Of a DNA stretch of 17,500 nucleotides, positions 1 to 7,691 are shown piece by piece. The stretch is from positions 2,926,631 to 2,944,130 of the forward strand of contig NC_091578.1 in NCBI RefSeq assembly GCF_042767895.1, read 5' to 3'. Within the stretch, counting starts at the first letter, position 1; every line of letters starts with the position of its first letter. The position numbers and the translations under genes are program-made. The DNA is from Penaeus vannamei (lineage: Eukaryota; Arthropoda; Malacostraca; Decapoda; Penaeidae). The notes under the pieces were generated by a model, which saw nothing but the letters and a program-made list of their open reading frames with translations, did not search any database and was not told the DNA's origin.

Positions 1-14
1 GTGTGTGTATGTGT

Positions 15-73
<59 letters not shown>
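1..73. repeat. (GT)n microsatellite
   Basis: Alternating GT begins at the window edge, is interrupted by two TAT variants in the first 20 bases, and runs on to the GTGCGCC at 71-77. The array probably extends beyond the window. Alternating GT is prone to Z-DNA. Confidence 0.97.
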
Positions 74-76
<3 letters not shown>

Positions 77-175
77 CTGCGTGTATACGTACGTGCGTGT
101 GCGTGTGCGCAAGTGCACGCGCGCCACGTGAATGATGGACTTAGTGAGTGTATTTACGTGTGAGTAAGTGCATAA
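74..175. other. Alternating purine-pyrimidine CpG-rich flank
   Basis: Imperfect GTGCGTGTGCGTGTGCGC and GCACGCGCGCC runs continue the purine-pyrimidine alternation of the neighbouring GT array, with several CpG steps. This is favourable Z-DNA sequence by composition. It contains a CACGTG E-box at 125-130; a hexamer alone is not evidence of regulation. Confidence 0.45.
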
Positions 176-615
176 ATGAGCAAGTGTGTGTATTTACGTG
201 CATGCAAGCGCACTCACACACATTTCTACGCACATTCTCGTTCGCTAGGCCGCTTGCACCCTCGCACGAGCAATTGTATCCCCACACCCGTACGTGCACA
301 CCATAACCAATCCCCCCACCCCACCCCACCCCCCGCCACACACACGCGCGCGCTCTGGGGTCGAATGCCAGCCATTCATCATACGTCATATCCAAGGCGA
401 GGAATTAGCATGCCGATCTCATTAGAGAACAAGAACACCCCCTCCCCTCCCCCCCTACCCGACACCAACCCCCCCACTTCATCCTAAGCATCTACGGCAG
501 CACCTGACCCTAACCTGACCTCGCGCCGCACACACTGTACACAGGATCTCGCGTTACGTTCAGTCAGCACGATCCTCGGCCGGAGGGAAATCACCGTGGC
601 AAAACATCGCGCCGT
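176..615. other. Single-copy stretch, no recognisable gene
   Basis: Mixed-composition DNA with a C-rich patch (about 311-337), a short CACACGCGCGCGC run (about 337-353) and a second C-rich patch (438-478). The open frames on both strands are rich in His, Thr and Pro or Val and Cys, as expected from CA/GT-type sequence. No splice-site and coding combination convinced me. Confidence 0.5.
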
Positions 616-619
616 TTCG

Positions 620-652
620 GTCTCTCTCTGTCTCTGTCTCTCTGTCTCTCTG

Positions 653-701
<49 letters not shown>
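620..701. repeat. (CT)n array with TCTG interruptions
   Basis: TCTCTG and TCTCTCTG units lead into an uninterrupted CT run at about 660-701. The opposite strand reads as Arg-Glu repeats and is not a gene. Confidence 0.95.
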
Positions 702-705
<4 letters not shown>

Positions 706-746
706 GTCTGTCTGTGTCTTTCTGTCTGTCTGTATGTATGTATGTC
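702..746. repeat. TCTG / GTAT tetranucleotide repeats
   Basis: Imperfect TGTC units pass into TGTATGTATGTATG directly after the CT array. This gives a compound microsatellite with successive motif change. Confidence 0.85.
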
Positions 747-1043
747 CCTAATACTGACTCCTCCATTCTCTTTATTTTCTTTTCCATTTTCCCTTTTTCC
801 TATGAAAAATATGAGAATAAAAAAGAAGAATGATAAAACAAGGAGATTGCTTTAGCAACCACGGTCAACAAAACGAAAAGAATAATCCAACGAAAAGAAA
901 ACTGACGAGTAGAAGGCGCAGAAGTAAAAAGAAAAAAAAAAGAAAAAAAAAGGAAACACAATAAAGCAGAGGAAGCAGCAAGTGGAGGAGGAGGAGGCGG
1001 ACGCGACGAGCGAAGAGGGAACAAGGCAAAGTTAAGCCAAGAT
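747..1043. other. A-rich single-copy stretch
   Basis: A-rich plus strand (AAAAAGAAGAA, GAAAAAAAAAAGAAAAAAAAAGG) that becomes GA/GGA-rich near 960-1020. I see no conserved coding segment; the minus-strand frame is Phe/Ser/Leu-rich from the base composition. Confidence 0.5.
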
Positions 1044-1286
1044 CTTTTTCTCCTTCCTCTCTTTCTTTTTTTTCTTTTTCTTTCTCTCTCTCTCTCTCTT
1101 TTTCTCTCCCCCTCTCTCTTTCTCTCTCCCCCTCTCTCGTTCTCTCTCCCCCCTTTCTCTTTCTCTCTCTCCCCTCTCTCTTTCTCTCCCCCCCTCCCTC
1201 TTTCTCTCCCCCTCCCTCTCTCTTTCTTTCCCCCCCCCTCTCTCTTTCTCCCCCTCTCTCTCTTTCTCTCTCCCTCCTCCCTCCCT

Positions 1287-1379
<93 letters not shown>
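1044..1379. repeat. Homopyrimidine block with CT and CCCT tracts
   Basis: Almost pure pyrimidine on the plus strand. Imperfect units of the form TTTCTCTCCCCCTCTCTC recur about every 20-30 bases in the first half, and a pure (CT)n of roughly 80 bases (about 1299-1379) ends the block. It is directly followed by the 60-base island and then by purine-rich sequence. Mirror-symmetric pyrimidine tracts of this kind can form triplex (H-) DNA. Confidence 0.95.
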
Positions 1380-1381
<2 letters not shown>

Positions 1382-1395
1382 CCACCAAGCTGCAG

Positions 1396-1440
1396 AGGCT
1401 CAACAATGCCGTAATGCGCGAGATCAAGAGACGTCGGGAT
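1396..1440 (+). CDS. Exon-like island after a polypyrimidine tract (very tentative)
   Basis: The long CT tract ends in CCCACCAAGCTGCAG (1382-1396), which has the form of a 3' splice acceptor. The frame ending in that CAG continues CTG-CAG-AGG-CTC-AAC-AAT-GCC-GTA-ATG-CGC-GAG-ATC-AAG, reading LQRLNNAVMREIKRRR, a charged amphipathic string. It then stays open into the purine-rich tract, where stop codons are scarce for compositional reasons. No donor site is evident and I do not recognise a family. The resemblance to a real exon may be chance over only about 50 bases. Confidence 0.12.
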
Positions 1441-1745
1441 GGAACGGGGAGAGAAAGAGAGAAGGAGAAAGGGGGAGAATGGGGAAGAGAACAAAAGGAC
1501 AATAGGCGAAAATGCTACGAGCAACAATAGTGGCAGAGGTGGGACAAAAGGAGGGAAGGAGGGAGGGGAGGGAAGGAAGGAGGGAGGAGAAGTGAGCGAG
1601 TTTCAGGAAGAGGAGAGGAAGAAAGGAAGGGAGAAGGAGTGAGAAAGAAGCAGGAGAAAAAGAAGATAGATAGAGTAAGGAAAAAAATGAAAGAGAGGCA
1701 GAAGCAAGGGAGGGGAAGTAGTGAGTAGAGAAAGAAGGGTTGATG
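1441..1745. repeat. Homopurine GA/GGA-rich block
   Basis: Irregular GAGAAAGAGAGAAGGAG sequence on the plus strand with GGGA tetranucleotides (about 1552-1590) and a short mixed interval at about 1500-1540. Strand composition is the reverse of the CT block that precedes it. Confidence 0.85.
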
Positions 1746-1791
1746 AGGTATGAAATTATGTATGAATGGAGAAAGAGAGGTAGAGAGAACT

Positions 1792-1792
1792 T

Positions 1793-1859
<67 letters not shown>
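1792..1859. repeat. (AT)n microsatellite
   Basis: A near-perfect TATATA run of about 60 bases bounded by TTTATATAAA and TATAAACC. It is self-complementary, so it can extrude as a cruciform or hairpin. Confidence 0.97.
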
Positions 1860-1862
<3 letters not shown>

Positions 1863-2220
1863 AAACCATACATACTACGTGAAAAAACCCGACTCAAGGC
1901 ACCAAGACCTGACAGGAAGAGCGCGAGCGGTGTCACTCAACCCCCCCCCCCCCTGCCGTCCGAACTCACGGCGAGGGTTCGGACGGCGAGGAGTAGGGAG
2001 AGAAAACAAGAAGAGAATTAAATAAAACTGAAATATTAGTGAAAGGAGGTGATGGAGAATATTAGAGGAAGAAGAAGGAAAAAAAGGTACAACAACATGG
2101 TGAATCCCCCCCCCCCCCGCCCGCCGCAAGTCGCACATTAAACCAGGTCGCACGCGCAGGCAGGTAGAAAAATCGCCACATTCATATATACTAATTCTAG
2201 CCCTCTCCCCTCCCTCAATA
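1860..2220. other. Low-copy stretch with two poly-C tracts
   Basis: Contains C13 at 1941-1953 and C13 at 2106-2118, each followed by GC-rich DNA (TGCCGTCCG and GCCCGCCGC). An A-rich interval lies between them. No coding segment is supported; the frames across it are broken or repeat-derived. Confidence 0.5.
1955..1987. other. 11-bp perfect inverted repeat (hairpin)
   Basis: GCCGTCCGAAC at 1955-1965 is the exact reverse complement of GTTCGGACGGC at 1977-1987, with an 11-base spacer. The stem is GC-rich and follows directly after a C13 tract. It is not followed by a T-run, and in a eukaryote there is no reason to call it a terminator. Confidence 0.8.
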
Positions 2221-2221
2221 C

Positions 2222-2263
2222 ATGTCTCACACTCACTCACACACTCACTCACTCACTCACTCA
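2222..2263. repeat. (ACTC)n tetranucleotide repeat
   Basis: TCACACTCACTCACACACTCACTCACTCACTCACTC, an imperfect ACTC array with ACAC substitutions, runs into the pyrimidine minisatellite. Confidence 0.9.
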
Positions 2264-2578
2264 TTCTCTCTCTCTCTGTCTCTCTTCCCCTCCCTCTATC
2301 TCTCTTCCCCTCCCTCTGTCTCTCTTCCCCTCCCTCTGTTTCTCTTCCACTCCCTGTTTCTCTTCCCTCCCCTCTATCTCTCTTCCCCTCCCCTCTATCT
2401 CTCTTCCCCTCCCTCTGTGTCTCTTCCCCCTACCTCTGTCTCTCTTCCCCTCCCTCTGTTTCTCTTCCCCTCCCTCACTCTCTCTTCCCCTCCCTCACTC
2501 TCTTCCCTCCCTCTATCTCTTCCGCTCCCTCTCTCTCTTAACCCCCCCCTCTCTCTCTCTTACCCTCCCTCTCTCTCC
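2264..2578. repeat. 20-bp pyrimidine minisatellite
   Basis: About 14 copies of a unit close to TCTCTCTTCCCCTCCCTCTG. Variants carry CTAT, CTGT, CTGTTT or TCAC in the linker and some copies are shortened to 17-19 bases (for example near 2355 and 2497). The last copies degenerate into CTCTCTTAACCCCCCCC and CTCTCTTACCC. Confidence 0.9.
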
Positions 2579-2610
2579 TTGCCCCACCACCCATACACAA
2601 ATACACATCT

Positions 2611-2612
<2 letters not shown>

Positions 2613-2661
<49 letters not shown>
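2613..2661. repeat. (CA)n microsatellite
   Basis: An uninterrupted (AC)n of about 24 units, flanked by ATACACAAATACACATCTAA on the left and ATACAAACATGCACACACG on the right. Confidence 0.97.
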
Positions 2662-2665
<4 letters not shown>

Positions 2666-2805
2666 AACATGCACACACGTATGGCGACCCAGGTACCTCG
2701 TCACGTTCCTCATTATGCGATAACACGAATCTGCCAAAGCTGCCTGTTCACGACCTAAAAACAGCAGCCAACGACCACATAACGACTAAAGGCTTATGGG
2801 GCAGA

Positions 2806-3095
2806 ATGCGATGACAATAATAAAAAAATAATGATACTGAGAGCGATAATAAGAACAGCAACGACGATAATAAGAACAGCAACGACGATAATAATGATAG
2901 CAATGCTAATAATGATAAGGATAGTAACGGTGACGATGACGATTATAATTGTAAAATAAAAGTAGTAGTAACAACAATAATAATAATAATGATAATAAAT
3001 ACAAAGAAGTAATGGCAATTATCATCACTACTATTTCTATCACTATGATTATCATTATCATTATCCTTATTACTACCATTATCATTTCCATTCTT
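2806..3095. repeat. AAT/GAT then ATT/ATC trinucleotide field
   Basis: The first part (2806-3000) is purine-biased AATAATGATAAT sequence. It includes two perfect tandem copies of a 21-bp unit (CGATAATAAGAACAGCAACG plus A, 2844-2885) and the start of a third. From about 3020 the complementary sense appears (ATTATCATTATCATTATCC), so the field switches orientation internally. Leu/Ile-rich open frames here are compositional. Confidence 0.85.
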
Positions 3096-3235
3096 ACTCT
3101 CACAGTCAGTTGGTATATACACGCAATCTAACACAACCTGCACACACGCAAAACGCAAAACACAATACAAATACACAATCTACAACCAATCTCCAAACAC
3201 CCATCTGTGTACACGCCACCCTTGAGTACACATCA
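3096..3235. other. CA-rich low-copy stretch
   Basis: Sequence with scattered ACACA and AAACAC motifs and no repeat array. CCATTCTTACTCTCACAG (3088-3105) has the form of a splice acceptor, but the frame that would feed the exon-like segment downstream meets a TGA at 3223-3225. Confidence 0.4.
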
Positions 3236-3263
3236 CCCCCCCCCCCCACACACACACACACAC
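3236..3263. repeat. Poly-C plus (CA)n compound repeat
   Basis: C12 runs directly into (AC)8 ending at ACACCCTCCCGAG. It lies at the left edge of a CpG-rich island. Confidence 0.9.
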
Positions 3264-3272
3264 CCTCCCGAG

Positions 3273-3484
3273 ATACATACCCACCCCTCCCTACGCCCGC
3301 GCTACAAACAACACGTACGCACGGCAGCCCCTCCTAGCTCTCCCGGCGCCCACGGGAACACCGCCCCAAGCAGGATTTATCTACGCCTCGAAGCACGGCA
3401 GCTTGACCTCGTACGGCACCCGCGTAAACCCTCCACCTTACGCCCCGATGTACGCCACATTCGCGGGTGCACGCCGAGCCACCC
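3273..3484 (+). CDS. Exon-like open frame ending at a consensus donor (tentative)
   Basis: One plus-strand frame stays open from a TGA at 3223-3225 through a GTAAGT at 3485-3490. An acceptor-like CCCTCCCGAG ends at 3272 after a C/CA-rich tract. The 70 or so residues are rich in Pro, Tyr, Ala and Thr, with strings such as PPQAGFIYASKHGSLTSYG and NPPPYAPMYATFAGA. Codons look mixed rather than repetitive. No start codon lies in the segment, so it would be an internal exon. Overlapping frames are also partly open because stops are rare in CpG-rich DNA, which weakens the case. A Pro/Tyr-rich structural or cuticle-like protein is conceivable, but I recognise no family motif. Confidence 0.2.
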
Positions 3485-3543
3485 GTAAGTCACGCGGCGG
3501 AGAACAGAAGCACGTGATTTGCACGATACTTGACCCTAGCGTC

Positions 3544-3569
3544 GGGATGGGGAGGAGGGGGTGGGGGGT
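3544..3569 (+). other. Potential G-quadruplex
   Basis: Four or more G-runs of at least three with short loops (GGG-AT-GGGG-AGGA-GGGGG-T-GGGGGG) on the plus strand, inside the CpG-rich island. Confidence 0.55.
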
Positions 3570-3607
3570 GAAGCGAATGCTCCGGCGGCACGATACGGCT
3601 CGACTCG

Positions 3608-3643
3608 GCGGGGGCGGGGGCGGGGGCGGCGGCGGAGGGGGGC
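3608..3643 (+). other. (GGGGGC)n potential G-quadruplex
   Basis: Three GGGGGC units followed by GGCGGCGGAGGGGGGC give many short-loop G-run combinations. The minus strand is the matching i-motif candidate and reads as a poly-Pro frame, which I treat as an artefact. Confidence 0.6.
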
Positions 3644-3689
3644 GTCTTCGCGGCGAATGGGTGAACTTTATGAAGACCGTCAAGCTTTT

Positions 3690-4070
3690 CTTCTTTTATT
3701 TTTTTATCTTTTCCTTCTCTCCCGTGTTATTGTTATCATTACTGGCGTTGTTACTGTTGTTGTTATTGTTATTATTACTAATATCATTATAATTACCATC
3801 GTCATTATAGTTATTATCATATCATAATTATTATTATTGGTAGTAATAACAGTAGTAGTAGTAGTATCGCTATTTTATAATCACTGTCAACATTACTATT
3901 ATTATCATTATCATCCTTACTATCACCATAATTTTCATCATCATCATTATTATCATCACCTTTCATATCATCACTATCTCTTCTTCCTACAACTTCTTCC
4001 TTTTACCTCCTCATTCTCCCCTTCCCCTGTTCCTCTTCCCCTTCTACCTCCCCTCCTCCCTATCGTAAAT
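3690..4070. repeat. ATT/GTT/ATC trinucleotide field and pyrimidine tail
   Basis: TTATTGTTATTATTAC, TATTATTATTGG, CAGTAGTAGTAGTAG and ATCATCATCATTATTATC segments follow one another to about 3970. A C/T-rich tail (TTCCTCTTCCCCTTCTACC) follows to 4060. The orientation is opposite to the AAT/GAT field at 4600-5150. Confidence 0.85.
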
Positions 4071-4080
4071 TGTCACTAAT

Positions 4081-4098
4081 GATAACGATAACGATAAC
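4081..4098. repeat. (GATAAC)3 hexanucleotide repeat
   Basis: Three exact GATAAC copies preceded by AAT and followed by AAAATA. It is short but perfect. Confidence 0.9.
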
Positions 4099-4205
4099 AA
4101 AATATATTCGTTTTTTCTTCCTTTTACAAGATATTTACCTTCTTTTTCTTCCCTTTTCCGTTTCTACCCTTGTCTTTCTTGTGTTTCTTTCTTTTTTTCT
4201 TTTCT

Positions 4206-4230
4206 TTTAGGTGGCTGAGGCCAGGTGTGA
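4206..4230 (+). repeat. Dispersed 25-bp block, copy 1
   Basis: TTTAG followed by GTGGCTGAGGCCAGGTG and TGA. The identical 25 bases occur inverted at 8005-8029. Here the block follows about 60 bases of T/C-rich sequence, so TTTTAG/GTGG also has the form of a 3' splice site. It is immediately followed by the GA array. It reads in one frame as FRWLRPGV, as does the other copy. It is probably the edge of an interspersed element or a conserved microsatellite flank. Confidence 0.7.
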
Positions 4231-4257
4231 AAGAGAGGGGGAGAGAGAAAAAGAGAA

Positions 4258-4355
<98 letters not shown>

Positions 4356-4455
4356 TGTGTGAGAGAGAGATAGAAAGAGAAAGAGAAAGAGAAAGAGAAA
4401 GAGAGAAAGAGAAAGAGAGAGAAAGAAAAAGAGAGAGAGAGAAAAAAGAAAAAAA
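4231..4455. repeat. (GA)n / (GAAA) purine array
   Basis: GA and GAAAGA units with a break at GACAGTGTGTGAGAG (about 4351-4366). The array decays into GAAAAAAGAAAAAAAAACAC. Arg-Glu/Lys frames on this strand are not genes. Confidence 0.95.
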
Positions 4456-4599
4456 AAACACAAGAAAGACAAGGGTAGAAAAAAAAAAAAACCTTGTCGC
4501 ACTTTCTCTCTAACTCTCTTATTTATGTTTATTTTTCTTTACCGCCCTACAACGGCGCCCTTCCTCGCCCTAAGCTCCCCTCCATAGCGTTGTTTAAAT

Positions 4600-4886
4600 A
4601 TGAAGGATAAGACGGATAATACTAAGGATTATACTGATGATGATGGCGGCAAGTCATAGAGGTAATATTACGTTTGATGACGATAAAAACGATAATACTG
4701 ATAATGATTGCAATATGTTATATGACAATAACAACTATAATGATAATCATGAAGGTAGTTATCATCCGTATCATAATGTTAATAATAATAATAATGCTGA
4801 TTATAACACTAATAACAGTAAAGAATAACTATAAGAACAATCATAATAAAACATAACAAATAATGATAATAACAATGCCAATAGCA

Positions 4887-4929
<43 letters not shown>

Positions 4930-5150
4930 CCATAATAAAGACAATAACAACAGTAACATTAATAATATAAACAAAAATGATAATAACAAGTCAGGAAAAA
5001 GGAAAATGCTAAAATCGCGAGAATGAATATGTCAGCAACCATAGCATTAATGACAGTCATTATGATTACGGGAGAAATCATATCAATGACAGTCAGACAA
5101 GATCAACAATAATGATGATGATAATGAGAAAAGTGAATAGCAATAGTAAT
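4600..5150. repeat. AAT/GAT/AAC trinucleotide field
   Basis: About 550 bases of AATAATGATAATAACAATA-type sequence with a purer (TAA)n core of about 35 bases at 4890-4925. The edges are degenerate (GATGATGATGGCGGC near 4635; ATAATGATGATGATAATGAG near 5108). Met/Ile/Asn-rich frames here are compositional. Confidence 0.85.
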
Positions 5151-5180
5151 AATGAACACCCCAATGCACCCCCCTCAACT

Positions 5181-5351
5181 CCCCCCCCCCCCATACTCCC
5201 TACCCCCTATCCCTCCCTCTCCCCAACCCCATATCCCTCCCTCTTCCCTTCTCCCTATCCCTCCCTCTCCCCTACCCCTATCCCTCCCTCTCCCCTACCC
5301 CTATCCCTCCCTCTCCATTCCCCTTATACTCATCCCCGTGCCCCCCCCCCC
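5181..5351. repeat. 23-bp C-rich minisatellite between two poly-C tracts
   Basis: TATCCCTCCCTCTCCCC-type units start at 5209, 5232, 5256, 5279 and 5302 (spacings 23, 24, 23, 23). C12 at 5181-5192 and C11 at 5341-5351 bracket the array. The minus strand is G-rich with quadruplex potential. Confidence 0.88.
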
Positions 5352-5355
5352 TCAC

Positions 5356-5426
5356 CGTGAAGGCTCATCGGCAATCACGTTCTTGTGGCGCGAGTCTGGC
5401 TTCAACCTGACTTTCAAGTCGGCCAT
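5356..5426 (-). CDS. Candidate first coding exon of an unidentified gene
   Basis: On the minus strand ATCCAAGATGGCC gives an ATG at 5426-5424 in good eukaryotic start context. The 23 codons that follow read MADLKVRLKPDSRHK and then NVIADEPS, hydrophilic and basic with no repeat character. The segment ends ...CCTTCACG/GTGAGG, a good 5' splice donor with intron starting at 5355 (phase 2). Upstream, TTGACTTACAG just before AGAGATCC could be an acceptor, which would make this an exon with a short 5' leader. On the plus strand the same region is also open and ends at CTCT/GTAAGT (5440), so strand is not settled. Codon use is mixed, unlike the flanking C-rich minisatellite. I do not recognise the protein. 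Confidence 0.3.
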
Positions 5427-5449
5427 CTTGGATCTCTCTGTAAGTCAAC

Positions 5450-5760
5450 GCGCATTCCATCCTCGAGAATACCATAATTTCCACATCCAAGAGCATAAAT
5501 AATCCGACATTAAAGTGATATAACGAAAGTAGGGAAAACAAAACGCCGAAGACAGAAAAAAAACATCAAAGAACCAAAAAAAAGTCATGGTCCGCATGTG
5601 TAAGAACGACGGGGCAAATCTCACATTTCTGGATACGCTTTAGCACACGGACGATGATGATACAAAGAGCGACATAGACCGTATCCAGAGTTCTTCGAGC
5701 AAGTTTCGATGCAAGGGCAAAAACGGCTTCGTGATTGTAGCGAGACAAGTCCTCTAAAGC
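5450..5760. other. Single-copy stretch without a supported gene
   Basis: Balanced-composition DNA between the exon-like segment and the degenerate minisatellite. A minus-strand frame (roughly 5760 down to 5570) has natural-looking residues (YNHEAVFALASKLARRT, KRIQKCEICPVV) but enters from the minisatellite and lacks matching splice signals. It could be a decayed gene fragment. Confidence 0.35.
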
Positions 5761-5761
5761 C

Positions 5762-6090
5762 CCGGATAACCTCGTATTGAAATCGCACTTGCATAACCTC
5801 ATATCCAAGCCCACGTAACCTTCTACACCGCATGTCCAAGCCAGCCATCCCGCTCAGCTTAGCCTCATACCAGTCATTCCACATAATCCCATAGCCAATC
5901 AACCTTCCTTGCACAACCACACATGAGTCACATCCAAGTCCACAAACCGTCACATAACCCAGCCCACACAACCTCACAACCAGACCTACACAACCTCACA
6001 TCCAGCCCTACACCACCTCATATCCCAACCGACACAACCCTATGCCCAAATAACCTCATATCAGCCCGCCCGCATAACCTCATAGGGGAG
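5762..6090. repeat. Degenerate ~20-bp minisatellite
   Basis: Recurrent CATAACCTCATATCCAAGCC-like units (for example GATAACCTCG, CATAACCTCATATCC, CACAACCTCACAACC, CACAACCTCACATCC, CACCACCTCATATCC, CATAACCTCATAGG) at irregular 18-26 base spacing. Divergence is high, suggesting an old array. Confidence 0.7.
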
Positions 6091-6194
6091 TCCGCCAGCC
6101 CGACTTAGCTCATGCGAATATCCAAAACAGAGCGGAGACCTCCACGGTTACAGCACACACGATGAAATACAAGTGTACCCTGTTGTACCAGTCA

Positions 6195-6470
6195 GGGGAA
6201 AGGGTGGGTGGGGGTGGTGGGGGAAGGAGGGGAATGGGCGGGTGGGAGAAGTGGGGGAGGAGAGGGAAGGAGAGGGAAGGAGAGGGAAGGAGGGGAAAGG
6301 GCGGGTGGGAGAAGTGGGGGAGGAGAGGGAAGGAGAGGGAAGGAGAGGGAAAGGGCGAGGTGGGAGAAGTGGGGGGAGGAGAGAGAGGAAGGAGGGGAAA
6401 GGGCGGGTGGGGGGAAGTGGGGGGAGGAGGCGAAAGAGAGGAAAAAGGCGGGGTGGGGAGATTGGAGGGG
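6195..6470. repeat. G-rich higher-order minisatellite
   Basis: GGGCGGGTGGGAGAAGTGGG headers (or close variants) start at about 6236, 6299, 6353, 6401 and 6448, spacing shrinking from 63 to 54, 48 and 47. The difference is the number of internal AGAGGGAAGG 10-mers between headers, so this is a nested repeat with copy-number change inside each unit. Confidence 0.8.
6202..6223 (+). other. Canonical potential G-quadruplex
   Basis: GGG-T-GGG-T-GGGGG-TGGT-GGGGG has four G-runs with loops of 1, 1 and 4. It is the strongest short-loop site I see in the window, at the left edge of the G-rich minisatellite. Confidence 0.65.
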
Positions 6471-6780
6471 GAGAGGGAAAGAGGAGGAGAGGAAGGGGAT
6501 GGGGACGGGAAGGGGGAGGAGAAGGAAGAAGGAGGAAGGGAGGAAGGAAAGGCAGTGGGAAGAAGGGAGTGCAAAAGGGGAGAAGGACAGGGGGAGGAAG
6601 AAGGGGAGGGTAAGCAAGGAAGCTAGGGGAGGGAGAGGGAGAAGGAAGAGAGAAGGGGAAAGGGAGGAGGAAAGACAGGGAGAGGGAGAACAGGAGGGGG
6701 AGGGGGAAGGAGAAGGAAGGAGAGGTAGAGGCAGGGTGAGAAAGGGGGAAGAAAGGGAGAAGGAAAGCTAGAAGGAAATG
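6471..6780. repeat. Purine-rich GGA/GGGA tract
   Basis: Irregular GGAGAGGAAGGGGA and GAGGAAGGGAGG sequence with no fixed period. The last part carries AGGGAGAGGGAGAA and GGGGAAGGAGAAGG runs. Arg/Glu/Gly and Phe/Pro/Ser frames on the two strands are compositional. Confidence 0.8.
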
Positions 6781-7285
6781 AGGAGGTACTGAGAGAATGG
6801 AAAGACAGAATAAGAATAAGTCAAAAGATGAAAAGAAAGTTGGAAGGAAGGGAAGACGAAAGGAATTACACCGAACGAAAGGTGCGAGAGAAAATTGTGT
6901 AACATAAACAAGAGTTGGGGGAATAAGGCAAAGAGAAAAGAAAAAAAAACGAACATAAGATCACGGGAGGAGAGTGAAAAGGGATTAAACAAACAAAGAT
7001 GGAGACAGACGGGAAAATAAGAAGAGGAAGCAAGTGGGGAAAGAAGGAAAGAAACAATACGGCGGACGAAACACACGGAGAAAGATGGAAGAATGATCCT
7101 GAGAATGAAACGAGGGGAAGGGAAAGAGAGAAAGGATGGACAGAATAAAAGCGGAGAAAGAGGAAGGGAGGGGAAATACTCAAGAGCACAGAGAGAAGGT
7201 AGAAGAAGGGAAGAAGGGCAGGGTTGAAGGAACACTACCTCAGTGCATGGGAGGTGATGGACAAGAGGAAGCCGAGGAAGGGGAA
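6781..7285. other. Purine-biased single-copy stretch
   Basis: About 500 bases that are mostly A and G on the plus strand but non-repetitive (for example GATCCTGAGAATGAAACGAGG, CACTACCTCAGTGCATGGGAGG). The long minus-strand frames are Phe/Ser/Leu/Pro-rich as expected from a pyrimidine strand. No gene is supported. Confidence 0.5.
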
Positions 7286-7672
<387 letters not shown>

Positions 7673-7691
7673 GTATATATATAGAGAGAGA

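Larger units (their letters stand above)
3290..3660. promoter_or_regulatory. CpG-rich island (candidate regulatory region)
   Basis: By eye this 370-base stretch holds close to 50 CpG dinucleotides, far more than the AT-rich fields on both sides. It is non-repetitive except for the GGGGGC run near its end. It includes a CACGTG E-box at 3511-3516 and two G-rich potential quadruplex sites. No TATA box or start site is identifiable. It could be a promoter, a CpG-rich exon, or both. Confidence 0.3.

Noticed and set aside
490..525. Telomeric repeat (CCTAACC)
   Set aside because: A single CCTAACCTGACC occurrence with no tandem continuation.
1955..1987. Rho-independent terminator
   Set aside because: A GC stem without a following T-run, in DNA that shows no bacterial gene structure.
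2794..3176. Membrane proteins rich in Ile, Leu and Val
   Set aside because: Hydrophobicity comes from ATT/ATC/GTT triplets; the same happens at 3561-4079 and 4674-4989.
4170..4513. Arg-Glu-Lys coiled-coil protein
   Set aside because: GA array translation; both alternative frames give the same type of product.
5566..5814. Minus-strand small gene of about 80 codons
   Set aside because: The first third is degenerate minisatellite and the start codon lies inside it. The remaining residues look natural, but there are no splice or start signals to support a gene.
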